DNA from: Prunus persica
Taxonomy: Eukaryota; Streptophyta; Magnoliopsida; Rosales; Rosaceae
Direction: 5' to 3'
DNA: 64,000 nucleotides
Assembly (NCBI RefSeq): GCF_000346465.2
Contig: NC_034014.1
Span: 24,980,810 to 25,044,809 of the forward strand
Both the position numbers and the translations under genes were made by a program. Of the stretch, positions 24,720 through 36,167 are shown piece after piece. The notes below the pieces were generated by a model. It had not been told where the DNA came from, did no database searches, and saw nothing but the letters and a program-made list of their open reading frames with translations. Positions within the stretch are counted from its first letter, which is position 1; each line of letters begins with the position of its first letter.

Positions 24720-25788
24720 CACCTAAGAATTGAATTCCATCAAAATCAGAAATTCAATTCTTAAGTTTGTGTGGATCCCACTTACTTTTCAATTCCTTAA
24801 TGTGAAGTAAACGCAGGAATCCTCCATAGGTGGAATTCAATTCCTGATTAGAATTCCAATTCTTGATGAGAATTACAATTCCTAATTAGTAAACACCTCA
24901 TAAATTACTCTAGTGTATTTGGATGATAGGTTGACTTTTGTGTTTAAGGACTGCGAGAGGAATACAACTTTTTTTAAAAGATCTAAATTACTCTTTGTAC
25001 GAGAAATACAACTTTTTTGAAAAAATCTAAATTACTCTTTTGTACGAGGAGGATGGTGCAAAAAACAGGCAGAGACTAACTAACCTACGTAATATGGTAA
25101 GATTTTGGTAAAATAAAGGAGACAGGGTTTATGGAAAAAAAAAAAATTGAAGGAAGAAGAATGGTGTGTTGATAGACTTAGGGTGGGAACAGTATTTACT
25201 CAGAAATAATTGGGGTGGGAAAATATGACATGGGTAAAAATAACAGCACATTTCAGCAAAAACAAAAAGTAAAGCACCATTTCTCTTATTATTTTCACGT
25301 TACAAAAGGATTACAACTCTTCCAAGTTACACAGGCACCCCGCGCTGTGTCCTCTACAAAAGGTGCCTTGGTTGGTAAGCTGGCATGCTGATTCCCTCTC
25401 TGTACAAAGCCTATCAGCTGAGACCATGCTGTAAGTAAAACTGTAAACTATAGTTCAAAGTAACTACCCCAAGACAAGGGAAAAAAGTAACCCTCATATG
25501 CTGCATCTAGCTACTCAAACACTGATTAGTTTTGCCTATTGACAAGGACCCTATACTCAACTGCTTCCCCAAAATCGTGTAACAGAAGCGAACAGTTTCA
25601 GGAACTCCTAGACCATAATTCCATTAGTAGGAGACAAAGGAAATGACTTTTTCTTCTTTTGGAGCGACTCCTAGGAGGACAATGGAAAAGGAGTGCTGGA
25701 CATCATCACAAGATCAGACCATCCAACCCGTCACATTGGTAAGTCTTGTTCTCACCAATGCAAACCAAGATGATGAATCGAGAAAGCA
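24720..25788. other. Intergenic between FHY1 promoter and PAT16 3' end
   Basis: Contains a run of 'aattccaattc'-type phrases near 24730-24890 and two near-identical copies of 'taaattactctttgtacga' near 24970-25045. From about 25250 to 25788 is likely the PAT16 3' UTR and flank. No gene recognised. Confidence 0.45.
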
Positions 25789-28700
25789 TCATTCTGACAT
25801 TGATGCAGCAGAAGCATAATCATAGGCTGTACGGAAGCGGAGTCCAGATCCAATATGTCCCGATGCGGGGAGTGCCCAACTGCAGGGATTTGGACCAAGT
25901 ACCTACAGCAGTCAAACATTGCTTGAATGTAATGGATGTGTAAAATAGAGTAGAAAAATAACAAATAATACCATAACAGATACATTCCAACCAAAGAGAA
26001 ACAAGAAATATACAAATGAATGTAAACGAGTTTGGACTGGAAGGTAACCCTCTCTAAGTGCCCCAAAGCCTTTAAGAGGGTACATATATTTTTCACGAAC
26101 GAAAGGAGAACAGAAAGGAAAAATACCATTGTCAAATTTTCATAGGCACCAAGATCGTATGGATGGGAATAGATTTGCCCTCCTTTCTCTGCAAGCCACA
26201 TAGCTCTCACTCCTTCATGGTACTGCCAGAAAGAAGGAAAAAGAAATGGCTATGAAATAGCGGTCCAGATATCAAAATCAGGTTTGCCACCAAAGAGCAG
26301 AACAGTGATATACAATTTGTTAATTCCTAATAACCTCAATTGTGGTCTTGTTTTGCAAAATGAGGTAGATATGCCAACCTAAAAGAACACTCAGTGCCAC
26401 ACACAATGGAACTAGCAACAGCCCAGAAATGACCTGAAAATGAACAAAAAAAGAAAGGTCAAGCATACTGTCTAGCACGCAAGGCTCAAATACAAACCCA
26501 GCACATAAGCTTACATATGCAGTTCTAAAAGAGTCTCCAGTTTGTTCCTCATCTTTTTCAGGATCATAAGTTAGGCTACCAATGAGTAAGACCTGAAAAT
26601 TTTAAGTGTCAATCCAGAATTGAAAATAATGAAACAAATAAAACAAAGGAAAGAAAATTATGTCTTAAACATTCACCATCTTTTCACTCAAATGGATTGC
26701 CTTCTAGCGCTCCAAAAATAACATATGGTACTCAAAAGGAAAATGGCATAGTTCCCCATGTAATAATGGAAAAGAACAGTCAATGCATGCAATTACAGCA
26801 TAGTCAGAAAGAAAAAAAAAAAGAAAAGTAAAAGTCCAATTGGATTTAATAAAATAATAACTTACCAGGGAATAGACGCATGCCATTACAGCATACACAA
26901 CGAAGATGAAGAAGACCTTATAGTTTGCATGGCCGACGCAATTATTAATCCATATGCAATGATGGTCCTTTACAACCAAGAGGCAGCACTTTAACACATT
27001 ATCCAGGACATACAAGGCATCAAAGGTTAACATAGATAAAGCATACCATTCGCAAAACACATCTTTTGCACACACGACAATGATGTGCTCGAGCTGGCTT
27101 ATAATGAGAACACTTTTGGCAATATCTTAAATCCCCTCCCTGCAAAACCATTCCACCCAACAGTCATCTAGGACGCAGAGACTCACAGTTTTCTACAATC
27201 TATCTTGCTGCAAATAAAGATTATATATTCCTAAGAATTGTTCCAAACTAACAAAAGTAATAATAATGTTGAAGCAAAGGCTCACACTGCTCTATAATCT
27301 GCTGCAAGTAAATATTACATGTTTCTAGGAATTATTCCAATCTCCAGTAATTTATTTATTTTTATTTATTTAAATAACAACACTAATTATGATGGATAAA
27401 CACTTCACATGAAACCTTTATTGAAAGAAATAAAAAGAAGGTCATATGAGCTACAAACATTCTCAGTCTCTTTCCACATGCTACAGAACATAATTTAAAA
27501 ATCTAAAAGAACGGATACAAGAACAGTAAATTCTTAATACAAGATAAGGCGGCATTATCTTTTTCAAAACAAAAGTATTAACCCAAGGGGTCTATCTCCA
27601 GCTCAAACCATGCCATCCGTTCCCACAAGAGCTCAAGTACATGTGGCAACATAACAGAAATCTAGCTTGAGAACAGTATACTATCAAGAACAAAATAACA
27701 TTTCAGTTTTGATGTTTTCGTTCACTCAACTGGGGGATCACACAGACCTCCAGATGTCCACTAATGCTATTGCCACCAAAAGAAAAGTTGGCATTTTACG
27801 TAACAAGTGACTAGATGCAACAAATTCTGAATGACAAAATGTGAGGCTAAAAATTAGAAGTGAATGTTGGACGATAGAGTTAGTTAGTTTTCCAAATATA
27901 TATTTTCCATTAATGTACCCGGTGAATATCAGTGCTGGAGCATACTGGCAGACATATGAGCAAAGAAAAGTTGGCATTTTATGCAAAAACTGATTGATTA
28001 GGTGGTGCAGCTAAGTCTGAATGACAAAATCTGAGAGGTTTAAAAATAGAAGTGAATATTTGAAGATAGTTTTCCCGATATAGATTTGCCATTGATTTCT
28101 GTGCATATGTACAAAGATCATACCCCGTGAGCATCAGCATTCGAGCATACCGACAGACACATGAGTTGGCCCCATTCAATTTAAGTGAGAACATGGTTCA
28201 GTTGTTAGGGAAACTGGAACATGGGTAAGCCAAGAGGAATGACAGGGGATTCAAAGGTAAACCAACCATATTGAATTGGTTTTGGTTCCTGTTTAACATT
28301 TCAAGACTTGTATAGGAGATTAAAGATCCTGACAAACAACGGTAATCATGTTTCTGAACTTTCCTTTTGAAAATAAAAGCCGACGTAAGACAATGCCATC
28401 CAAAGACCGCAAAAATAACAAGTATTGGAATTTGGAACCACATGTCCATCATGGCTCAGCAATTATTAAAAACAAAGCTTTCACAGATATATAGAAAGCA
28501 AATATAGTTAATGACACTTAATTATATTTGTAATGAACATTGAAAACCATGAGATGGATGTATTGAAATCTTGACACTATCTGACTTCCAAAGGTCTGAA
28601 ATGCAAAATTCACGCATTCCACCCTAGAGAACAAAGGTTGACTTTTAGAGTGGAGCATGCATCCCAAGTTATCTACTTGCTCATCATCTACAGGTTCCTT

Positions 28701-28845
28701 GGCAACATTAGGCAGCTTCATTACAAGTTTAAAAGTTCAAATGTTTTTACTGTCTCGGGAAAAACGTTTCACTTATTGTCTATCAAAATTACATCTTTCC
28801 TTTTAGTTCCTTCATAATTGTTGTGAATTTTCAAATATATGTATG

Positions 28846-28879
<34 letters not shown>

Positions 28880-29575
28880 CGTAAGCAATGGCTATAAAAT
28901 TTTACTAAACCAGGATCCAAAGTGACTCAATCACTTATGCGAATTGCCTACTAACACAAACGCAAAAATGTTATTTTGCTGATTCCCCTCGATTCCAAAT
29001 TAGCTCAGCTAAAGTAATCACCAAAGAACAGCATCCCATAAACTCATATAACATATCTAACAAGTCAATCCAAACTAAAGCACCCTGCTTTTATGCAGTG
29101 GCTGTAGAAATAAAACACCCCAATTCACCAAAACACATTATAACCATATTAATTAAAAATTCCAGCCACAATTTTGAAACATATACAGAAAATTGCCGTG
29201 ACCAAAAATAAAAAATAATCCAATCGTATAGAAATGAAAAAAGAAATTAGTTCCCCATAAACACGACACAACGTTAAGAGAGAAACAGCATGAATTTGAT
29301 ACCTTGCGCTTGATCTCGTGGATAGGGTTACCCGAATCTTCGACGTCGGGCATGTACGTGGAGGGGACCCGACCCGGATCCCTGAAGACGGAGACGGTGT
29401 AGTTGAAGACGCACATGAGGGCCACGCCGGTGAAAACGGCGGCGTTCAATAAGCCCGGCGACGACATGAGACCGAACCAACGGTCTATGAATATGAAGAC
29501 TGTGGAGAAGTAAATGTAGGCGATGGCTAAAACGACGACGGTTACGGGTAGAGAGAAGCTGAGGCTTCGCGTCAT
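25789..29575 (-). CDS. PAT16: DHHC-type protein S-acyltransferase, PAT16-like
   Basis: Membrane enzyme that palmitoylates cysteines of target proteins, probably at Golgi, endosome or plasma membrane. Seven exons: 29575-29303, 27139-27047, 26967-26866, 26592-26515, 26433-26335, 26222-26127, 25902-25789, giving 284 aa. All boundaries keep phase 0. The Cys-rich domain reads [27 protein letters not shown] and then [17 protein letters not shown], containing the catalytic DHHC. Four membrane segments are visible: [15 protein letters not shown], an exon 1 segment ending [23 protein letters not shown] and [19 protein letters not shown]. The TTxE motif is KTTIEYHEG. The start [14 protein letters not shown] is chosen because the upstream frame lacks an ATG. 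The C-terminal [13 protein letters not shown] matches Arabidopsis PAT16. The first intron is long (2.16 kb) and holds a tandem repeat. Confidence 0.94.
27778..28160. repeat. Diverged tandem duplication inside PAT16 intron 1
   Basis: Two direct copies of about 185-190 bp. 'aaagaaaagttggcatttta' begins near 27779 and again near 27963; 'gaatgacaaaat' is at about 27829 and 28019; 'agcataC' phrases followed by 'gacagac' close each copy. Identity is moderate with small indels. Confidence 0.8.
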
Positions 29576-29629
29576 TGTGTCTGGAATGTTCTCTGGGGTT
29601 TGAGGGCGTGACGGAGGCACCGGCGTCAA

Positions 29630-30461
29630 AACGACGGCGTCTCCCGGGAGGGGGGTGTGTCGTTTTCAGCTGGCAAAATGCGAGTTTTTGGAGGTTGGTG
29701 ACTCGGTGACGGATTTGTAAATCTAAGAAGGTGCCGGTTGTTTCTAGTTTACAAAATTACCCTTTTTAATAAACAATATTATAGGTGATTAATGATTTAT
29801 TTATAATGGTCCTTTTTTGTTTTCTTTTGTTTTTATTTTTGGTGAATGAATTAAAGAAACAAATTCCAAGGGGACAACACTAACAAACCCATTACCAATA
29901 CCAAACCCCAAATTGGGTAAGCAAGCAACAAATAGAAAATTACATCACTAATAATGACAATTATGTTAAAGGTAGCTAGTCTGAATCAGATAGTATCACA
30001 TTACACAACTTGTTGAAGTGATTAATAATATTTATACTTACTTCCAAGGTTTTGAGTTCGATTACACCATCTCTGGTATCGTTTGTTTAAAAACTCAAAA
30101 CTACAATCGATCACCCTATATTTGCAGGAGATGTTTGACATTCAAAGAAGCAGGCTTGCATGTAATGGTATGAATTTTAAACCCTAACCCAATAATTGAA
30201 TGGCAAAATTATAAGAGTTCATAAGAGGACAATATTACTTAAAAGAAAAAAGATTTTCTATTGCATTTCAATTCAATAATTGAATGTCGTTACAAGTCAA
30301 AACTCTAACCCAATTCTTTCACAGGGTAGGAAACTTTAGTTGGAACATTCCTGAATCATCACACTTACATAACCTAAATGCCTTATGACCCGTTTTAAGG
30401 GGAGCAACAGGGCAAAAAGAATGAAAGCAAAACAAAACAAATCTATGACCAAAATTTGAAA
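29630..30461. other. PAT16 promoter and laccase 2 3' flank
   Basis: GC-richer next to the PAT16 start, then AT-rich. No coding region, repeat or RNA gene recognised. Confidence 0.5.
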
Positions 30462-32841
30462 TTAACATTTGGGAAGATCGGATGGTGGAGGAAGCAGCTT
30501 TTGATTGCGTCTCTTTCCGTCCAAAACGACCCATGCCATCTTCAAGCCCCAGCTGGTGTGCACTTCTAGATGGCAATGCATGAACCAAACACCTATTGCA
30601 TCACCAAGAAAAGAAATCAGATTGCATAACCATAATTGACACCCAAAAAAGAGGTAATGAGAATAAGACTTTTAACAGCAAATATTCAACTTTTTATCAA
30701 TCAGGTGACCAACTTAATGATGTTTGTTAGAAAAAATAAAGCATAGATTATGTTGTCAGAGTGTGAATATATGTATTATTAAATGTATGTTTTGATTCAC
30801 AGCCTAACAACATAACACGTGAGTTGAAAGTTACCTGGATTATCAGCAAGGAAGCGTATAGCAACCCACCCACCAGAGGGCACGCCAACGGTGTTCCTCT
30901 CAGCAGGGTCAACAAGGTTGTACTTTTTTGGGTCATTCTTGGGATCAAAGTTTCCAGAACCGAAGCCCACCACAAAGAAATTAAAGCCATGGAGGTGAAG
31001 TGGGTGGCTCTCTGCCCCAATGATGCTAGTGTCTTGCAGAACCAACTCCACACTAGTATTGAAAGGCAGCACCACCACCTTAGTGCCACTGCTCACAGCA
31101 ATATTGCTTGGTGGAGTGCCTGTGTAATTGAATTTGAATGGTGGGTTGGCTGGGAAATCTGTGGTGTACACACCCTTTGATTGGTTGAAGAAGTGGGCTT
31201 GGAGAAGAGCTGTATTTGGTTGCACAAATGTCACATTGTTGATGGCTGCTACTACTCTAGTGTTGTTTGGGCCTTGGCATGTTTGGTTCTTTGAGCATGT
31301 GCTTACTCCCAGGCCAACAGTGAAGAAGAAGTTCTTGTTCACAGCTTTTGGGACATTTGCTGGGAATTTGGCATTGGCCAAGCTACGGATTTTCTTGTTG
31401 TAGTTCATGGAAAACAATGTGTCATTGAGCTTTGGAAGCACTGGTTTGAGAAGAGGGAGCTTTTTCTTGTTCTTGTTCTTGTTGGCTTTGACGGAAGATG
31501 TTTCATATTCTAGTCGGCCTGTGGTTGTTGAGTTGTCGAAAGCCGCCGGGCCGGTGACATAAGGCCTAGCTGCCATGACAAAGGTGGCCTTTGGGGACTT
31601 AGATTTGGTCCTCAGAAGAACATTTGTAGTCTGTCCTGGTGTGATGAGAACAGTCTGGGTTTTAAAAGGCTTTATATAGACTGCATCAGTTTCAACCACA
31701 GTGAGTGTGTGATTGGCAATGCTGAAGAAGAGCTCATTATCGAGTGCAGCGTTGATCAACCGCAGCAGATAGGTCCTCCCTGGCTTCACCTTGAGCTTGT
31801 ATGTATCTGCTTAAAATATTGCAGATTGTTTATCTTATAATCCAAAAAATATTCTCTAATTTTGAATTAGATGATATTAATTAGTAAATACCTTTGGCTG
31901 AGCAGTTATACAAAGGCCCAGGAAGACCATTGATGGTGTAAGCATCAGAGACATTTGGTCCCGACCCTGTTTGCAAGGCTTGGCTGATGACTGCTTCTGT
32001 GTCTGCTTTCCACCATTCACCTGCAAATCAATATAAGTTTCATGCTTAATGCTATAATTAATGTTTTAATTGTTTGGATTTTGTAGCAATGATTATGATC
32101 TTGATCATTTACCAAAAATTATGGGAACTTCTTGGAAGGGTTGGGGGAAGGGGTAAGGGACATGTCTTTTAGGGAGAATGACAATTGGTCCGTAGACAGT
32201 TGCCCTAAGCCAGGAGATGTGTGCATGCCACCACAAGGTGCCTCTTTGGCCAGTAACGGTGAAGTTGTAGACATAACTCTGGCCTGTCTGAATTGGGCAC
32301 TGAGTGATATATGCAGGACCATCTGCCCATCCACTTCTCAATTGCCTGATCCCATGCCTGTAAATTCTCCAAATTTTAGTCAGCATTGATGTTCAATTCA
32401 AACTTTGAAAAAATCATGCAAAAAACCAAAGCTAAATCACAAGACAAGAATTGGGTACCAATGGAGGGTGAGGTTGTGCTGAACATGATTGACCACCTTG
32501 ATCACAAGCCTGTCACCTTCCCTTGCTATGATCCGAGGCCCCGGAAACTGCCCGTTGACAGTCACAATGCTCTTTGTTTGACAAAGCCTTTTCACATTCT
32601 GTGACTTGATCTGTGCAAAACAATAAAAAACCAGACAAAGGTCAATCCCTTAATTAACTAATCTGTTTCAATTTCACATTAAACTCTGTACATGAAATGC
32701 AATACATACATTAAACTTGTAGTGCCTGGTAACCCTTGCATGCTTTGCAAGTGCTGGCTCAGGAAACACACATAAAAAAGCACAAACTGCAAAGAGGATA
32801 GCCATGGAAAAGGCTGGTGATTGAAGAAGGCTAGAACCCAT
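30462..32841 (-). CDS. LAC17: Laccase, LAC17-type (copy 2)
   Basis: Second secreted multicopper oxidase of the lignin type. Six exons: 32841-32710, 32610-32459, 32357-32113, 32020-31892, 31806-30835, 30592-30462, giving 586 aa. Exons 2, 3, 4 and 6 are 152, 245, 129 and 131 nt, identical in size to laccase copy 1, and exon 5 is 12 nt shorter. A signal peptide is visible ([14 protein letters not shown] within residues 13-26). Copper motifs are IHWHG-type at the exon 2/3 junction (LHWHG), [15 protein letters not shown] and [32 protein letters not shown] and SYVYNFT are very close to remembered Arabidopsis LAC17, closer than copy 1. A Lys/Asn-rich run ([10 protein letters not shown]) in the middle is distinctive. 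It faces copy 1 across 9.5 kb. Confidence 0.95.
31737..31757 (-). promoter_or_regulatory. miR397-like target site in laccase copy 2
   Basis: On the sense strand this encodes LINAALDN. It matches the complement of miR397 apart from the first base, one G:U wobble and one mismatch near the other end; TCAACGCTGCACTC in the centre is fully complementary. Confidence 0.7.
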
Positions 32842-32935
32842 CTCTCTGATCTCTCTGCTTAACCTTTTTCGAGTAAATATTATATCAAAGCTGTGACTTG
32901 GAGTTCAATGGATGAAGAAACATCAAATTAATGCG

Positions 32936-32943
32936 GCTTTTTA
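32936..32943 (-). promoter_or_regulatory. TATA box of laccase copy 2
   Basis: TATAAAAA on the minus strand about 95 bp upstream of the ATG at 32841. Confidence 0.55.
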
Positions 32944-34823
32944 TATGGTAAGGAAGCTAGCATTGTGCAGTAGGGTTTGTTAATTAGGTGATTGATTGAG
33001 ATGAGTGAGATTCCATTGCAGTTGCAGAAAACCTCTGCCTTCAGCAACAAATTACATGTTTGAAATTAAGCTAGAAGCTGCTGGTCATGTTTTACTTTAG
33101 AGTGCAGGTCAAGACAGATTATATTTATTAATTGGTCCTCTTAACGGTATCACTTGGTGTTCCTGGAATGCCCCTTACAGATTACATTTTGAAATGAACA
33201 GTTTCTGGCTGGTTACATGGGTATTTATGTCAAATTACAACGAAAGCAATTGGGGTCGTTTCTTTGGTGGAAGATAAAATAGCGTTAATCTGAATCAAGA
33301 AAAGGGATGGATTTGAGAAAGGGGTTTAATGGGCATGGTTGCCTGGTAGCCTTCAACCTCCTACCTTTGATACTTGCTAATCAAGGAAAATGAAGGAAAG
33401 TCTTACACCATCTTTGTTAGCTGTCGTTTGTTAACCCTACTGTACAACCCTAACAACTTTGATGCTAATGGATTTTAAATTTGTGTTAGGCTTTGTCCTT
33501 TGGAGAAAATCCACATCTGATCTGATTTCCCACCAAGCCAATATTTGAAAAGCATCCATGGCAGATCAAATCACTGCCCCAGTTTGAGAATGTTTATTGT
33601 TTTGATTTAAGGATTCATTGGTGGTGCTATTTTAGACATGTCATAGAGAGCTCTTTTCAAAATAATTGGTGACCACCCATACTACTAAATGATCTAACAC
33701 CGATAATTTCTAACTTAATCACATGCATAGTCCAACACATGTGACGTTTTATCATAAAACTTCAGTGTTATTAGTAGTCGAACACTGACATATTTTACCA
33801 AGTTTCTACTGTGATATCTTTACATTGTTCAACAGCTTGTTTTATGTTTCAGAAAAAAGTAAGTAGAGAATGTTGTCAATAAAAAGCAATGTGAAAATGT
33901 TGTGGACACATGAACAGATTGCCAAACTATCAAAGTTATATGACATGCTAACATAGTAATGGGCTCTAATCTGCAATAAAATAAATAAATGGGCCTTGTA
34001 AATAACCTTTACAAATTGTAAAGGCTTTCCTCATCTAAAACAAACGAATCACGCAGAAACTAGTACTCGGTTTAATGGTTTCTCTCTTTTTACTATTGAG
34101 AGATGTCATCATAAGTTTGAATCTCCTTCTCTCTTCTTACTATTACTATTGAGAGATGTCATCATAAGTTTGAATCTCCTTTTCATATGTATGAAAAAAA
34201 TTACCGATCACACGTTTTGCATGAAAGACGAGTGATTGCATTGCCTTTAAAAAAGGTCAGATGGTAATGGACCAATCTTGGTCGAAAAACATAGGATGTT
34301 AACGGGCAGGGCAAGCAAACCAAGTACTGTTGTCTTGGATGGTCGTTCGCTTCGCATTAAAATGGGGACAAACTTTACACCACAAATGGATTCTTGTTAT
34401 CAATATGGTCTCTCAAGCAATAACGTTTCTTCAAATATTTGATTTTTTTTTGGGGGTACTTTTTAAAAATATTTATTGTAAAATACAGTTACACATTGCA
34501 ACAAAAAAAACACATACGCACATATAAATGGTTAATAAAATATTACATTTTTGCGTGTAAGCGATTTTCAACCGTTGATGTAAACGCGAGGGCTTCCCTA
34601 ACCAAATCTCAATCCTTATCCTACTACATCTATGATCTATTTAATCTACTCTCCTCTCCCAATCAAAATGGTCCGCACATCTGACGGTGGGCCAAAGAGG
34701 ACGATAATATTGTCGACAGGACCACACCACTGTAAATACCACGGTCCTTAGCTACACACAGTAATCTAACCGTCCAATTAAAGGCTCTGATGTGTGGGAC
34801 CCAGACCATCAAAGCGCGGGGAA
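32944..34823. other. Intergenic: laccase 2 promoter and PCS1 3' flank
   Basis: No gene. Contains a direct duplication of about 38 bp at 34091 and 34144 beginning 'tactattgagagatgtcat' (offset 53 bp). Confidence 0.5.
34091..34182 (+). repeat. Direct duplication, 53-bp spacing
   Basis: Two identical stretches of about 38 bp separated by a short pyrimidine-rich spacer ('tctctcttct'). Recent local duplication. Confidence 0.85.
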
Positions 34824-36167
34824 CTATACACTGAGACCGAATCTCTGACCCGCCAAATCACACTGCACCTGAGCCAAACCGATCCTAGAGTTTTGGAGAT
34901 CAAATTCCATCCACACGTTTTGCTGATGGTGATGACCAATCACGTACGCCTCCACGCCCAAAAGGTCAGAGTTCCCAAATGTGAAGCAATGCAGCGTATC
35001 ATTTCCTCTCACTTGACCCGGTACCCGATACAGCAACTGACCACCCGATACCTTCATTTCGGCCCCCCGAAACATTAAGCTCACAGAAGGCAACGGCGGC
35101 AGTCTCGGTTGACCCGGAGGGACCCAGTAGCACAAATCCATGGCACCTTGGAAAACAAAGTTTGGATCATCCAAAACGTTGAGAATCTTTGAGGTCTGGT
35201 TCAAGAACTCGTCTCTCAAAGCGGTGTAAACCGGGCCAAGAAGGAAAGTGAACTGGGTTCCCGAGTCAACCATGGTTTGACCCGCCCCGGTATGGTCCGG
35301 TACGAAAACCGATTTCGGTATCGGAAGCAACTTGTCCGAAACTTTGATGCCTTCAAGCTGGACAGTGTAAGCGACGCGGTCGAAGTACGGCAATGGGGTC
35401 GAGATTTGAACCAATGGGGTGTAATTTAACGGCGCGATCCAAGAGAAGTTAGAGTCTCCAAGCAATAACAGGCCCGAAAAATCGGAACCCGAAATGCAGT
35501 ATGAAAATTTCGGAAACCCCATTTGGGAAACGAACGAGAGAGACCCGCGGTTCATGCCCATTAACCCGGTGGTCTTCGCGTCCTCGTCCGTGTTGGAGCT
35601 GAAGGTTGTATCCATGCACCCGAAAACCAAACCCGAAATTCCGGAGCTTCCGATATAAAACGTATCGGAGGCGAGATTTCCTTCGTTGGACGAGGCATCA
35701 GCGTAGGAAAGAATGGCGTGGCAGAGCTTGTTGGAGTCGCAGGAAGCGGGTATGGTGAGGTCTTGGGTCCGGGTCGTACAGGTGGACGACGAACACGGGA
35801 CGGGCGAGTAGGAGGAGGACCGGGTCGGGTCGAAAGTGGTGTTAAAATTTCGGGTTTTGTTGCAGTGAAGCCAAGAGAGCTCGCTTCCAGTATCGATGAC
35901 CATCGAAACGTTCTGTGGAGGCGTTCCCACTGCGATGGAGACTGTGAGGGTGACATTGTGATGAAAGGGAAGCCTGTTTGGGGACTTTGGGAGGGACCCA
36001 GATGGAATTTGTTGAGTTTTGAGGGGTAAGACAAGTGTTTGGGTTTGAGGGGAGCAGAGTTTCGATTCCGTGAAGCAAATGAGGACAGTGACAGAGCAGA
36101 AGAAGATGAAAGATTGAAACTTTAGACATGGGTTTTGTAGACGGTTCCAGAAAATGCAGGCTTTCAT
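34824..36167 (-). CDS. PCS1: PCS1-like aspartic protease
   Basis: Pepsin-family (A1) aspartic endopeptidase; Arabidopsis PCS1 (Promotion of Cell Survival 1) acts in reproductive and embryonic cell survival. Intronless, 447 aa. A hydrophobic segment (FIFFCSVTVLICFTES, about residues 20-35) is a signal peptide. The two catalytic motifs are VIDTGSELSW (about residue 91) and MVDSGTQFTF (about residue 300). LVLPLKTQQIPSG, HHNVTLTVSIAVGTPPQNVS, TTGLMGMNRGSLSF and EAYVIGHHHQQN agree closely with PCS1. Many Cys typical of plant nepenthesin-like enzymes (LHCNKT, PCSSSTC, DLCYW, HCFTFG). Stands alone on the minus strand upstream of the laccase 2 promoter. Confidence 0.95.
   Translation of the reverse strand: MKACIFWNRLQNPCLKFQSFIFFCSVTVLICFTESKLCSPQTQTLVLPLKTQQIPSGSLPKSPNRLPFHHNVTLTVSIAVGTPPQNVSMVIDTGSELSWLHCNKTRNFNTTFDPTRSSSYSPVPCSSSTCTTRTQDLTIPASCDSNKLCHAILSYADASSNEGNLASDTFYIGSSGISGLVFGCMDTTFSSNTDEDAKTTGLMGMNRGSLSFVSQMGFPKFSYCISGSDFSGLLLLGDSNFSWIAPLNYTPLVQISTPLPYFDRVAYTVQLEGIKVSDKLLPIPKSVFVPDHTGAGQTMVDSGTQFTFLLGPVYTALRDEFLNQTSKILNVLDDPNFVFQGAMDLCYWVPPGQPRLPPLPSVSLMFRGAEMKVSGGQLLYRVPGQVRGNDTLHCFTFGNSDLLGVEAYVIGHHHQQNVWMEFDLQNSRIGLAQVQCDLAGQRFGLSV

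Noticed and set aside
28198..28721. Small minus-strand frames in the PAT16 first intron
   Set aside because: They lie within the intron defined by matching splice phases and lack domains.
29576..29629. N-terminal extension of PAT16
   Set aside because: The extended frame would begin at a non-ATG codon (TTG); the ATG at 29575 matches the family start.
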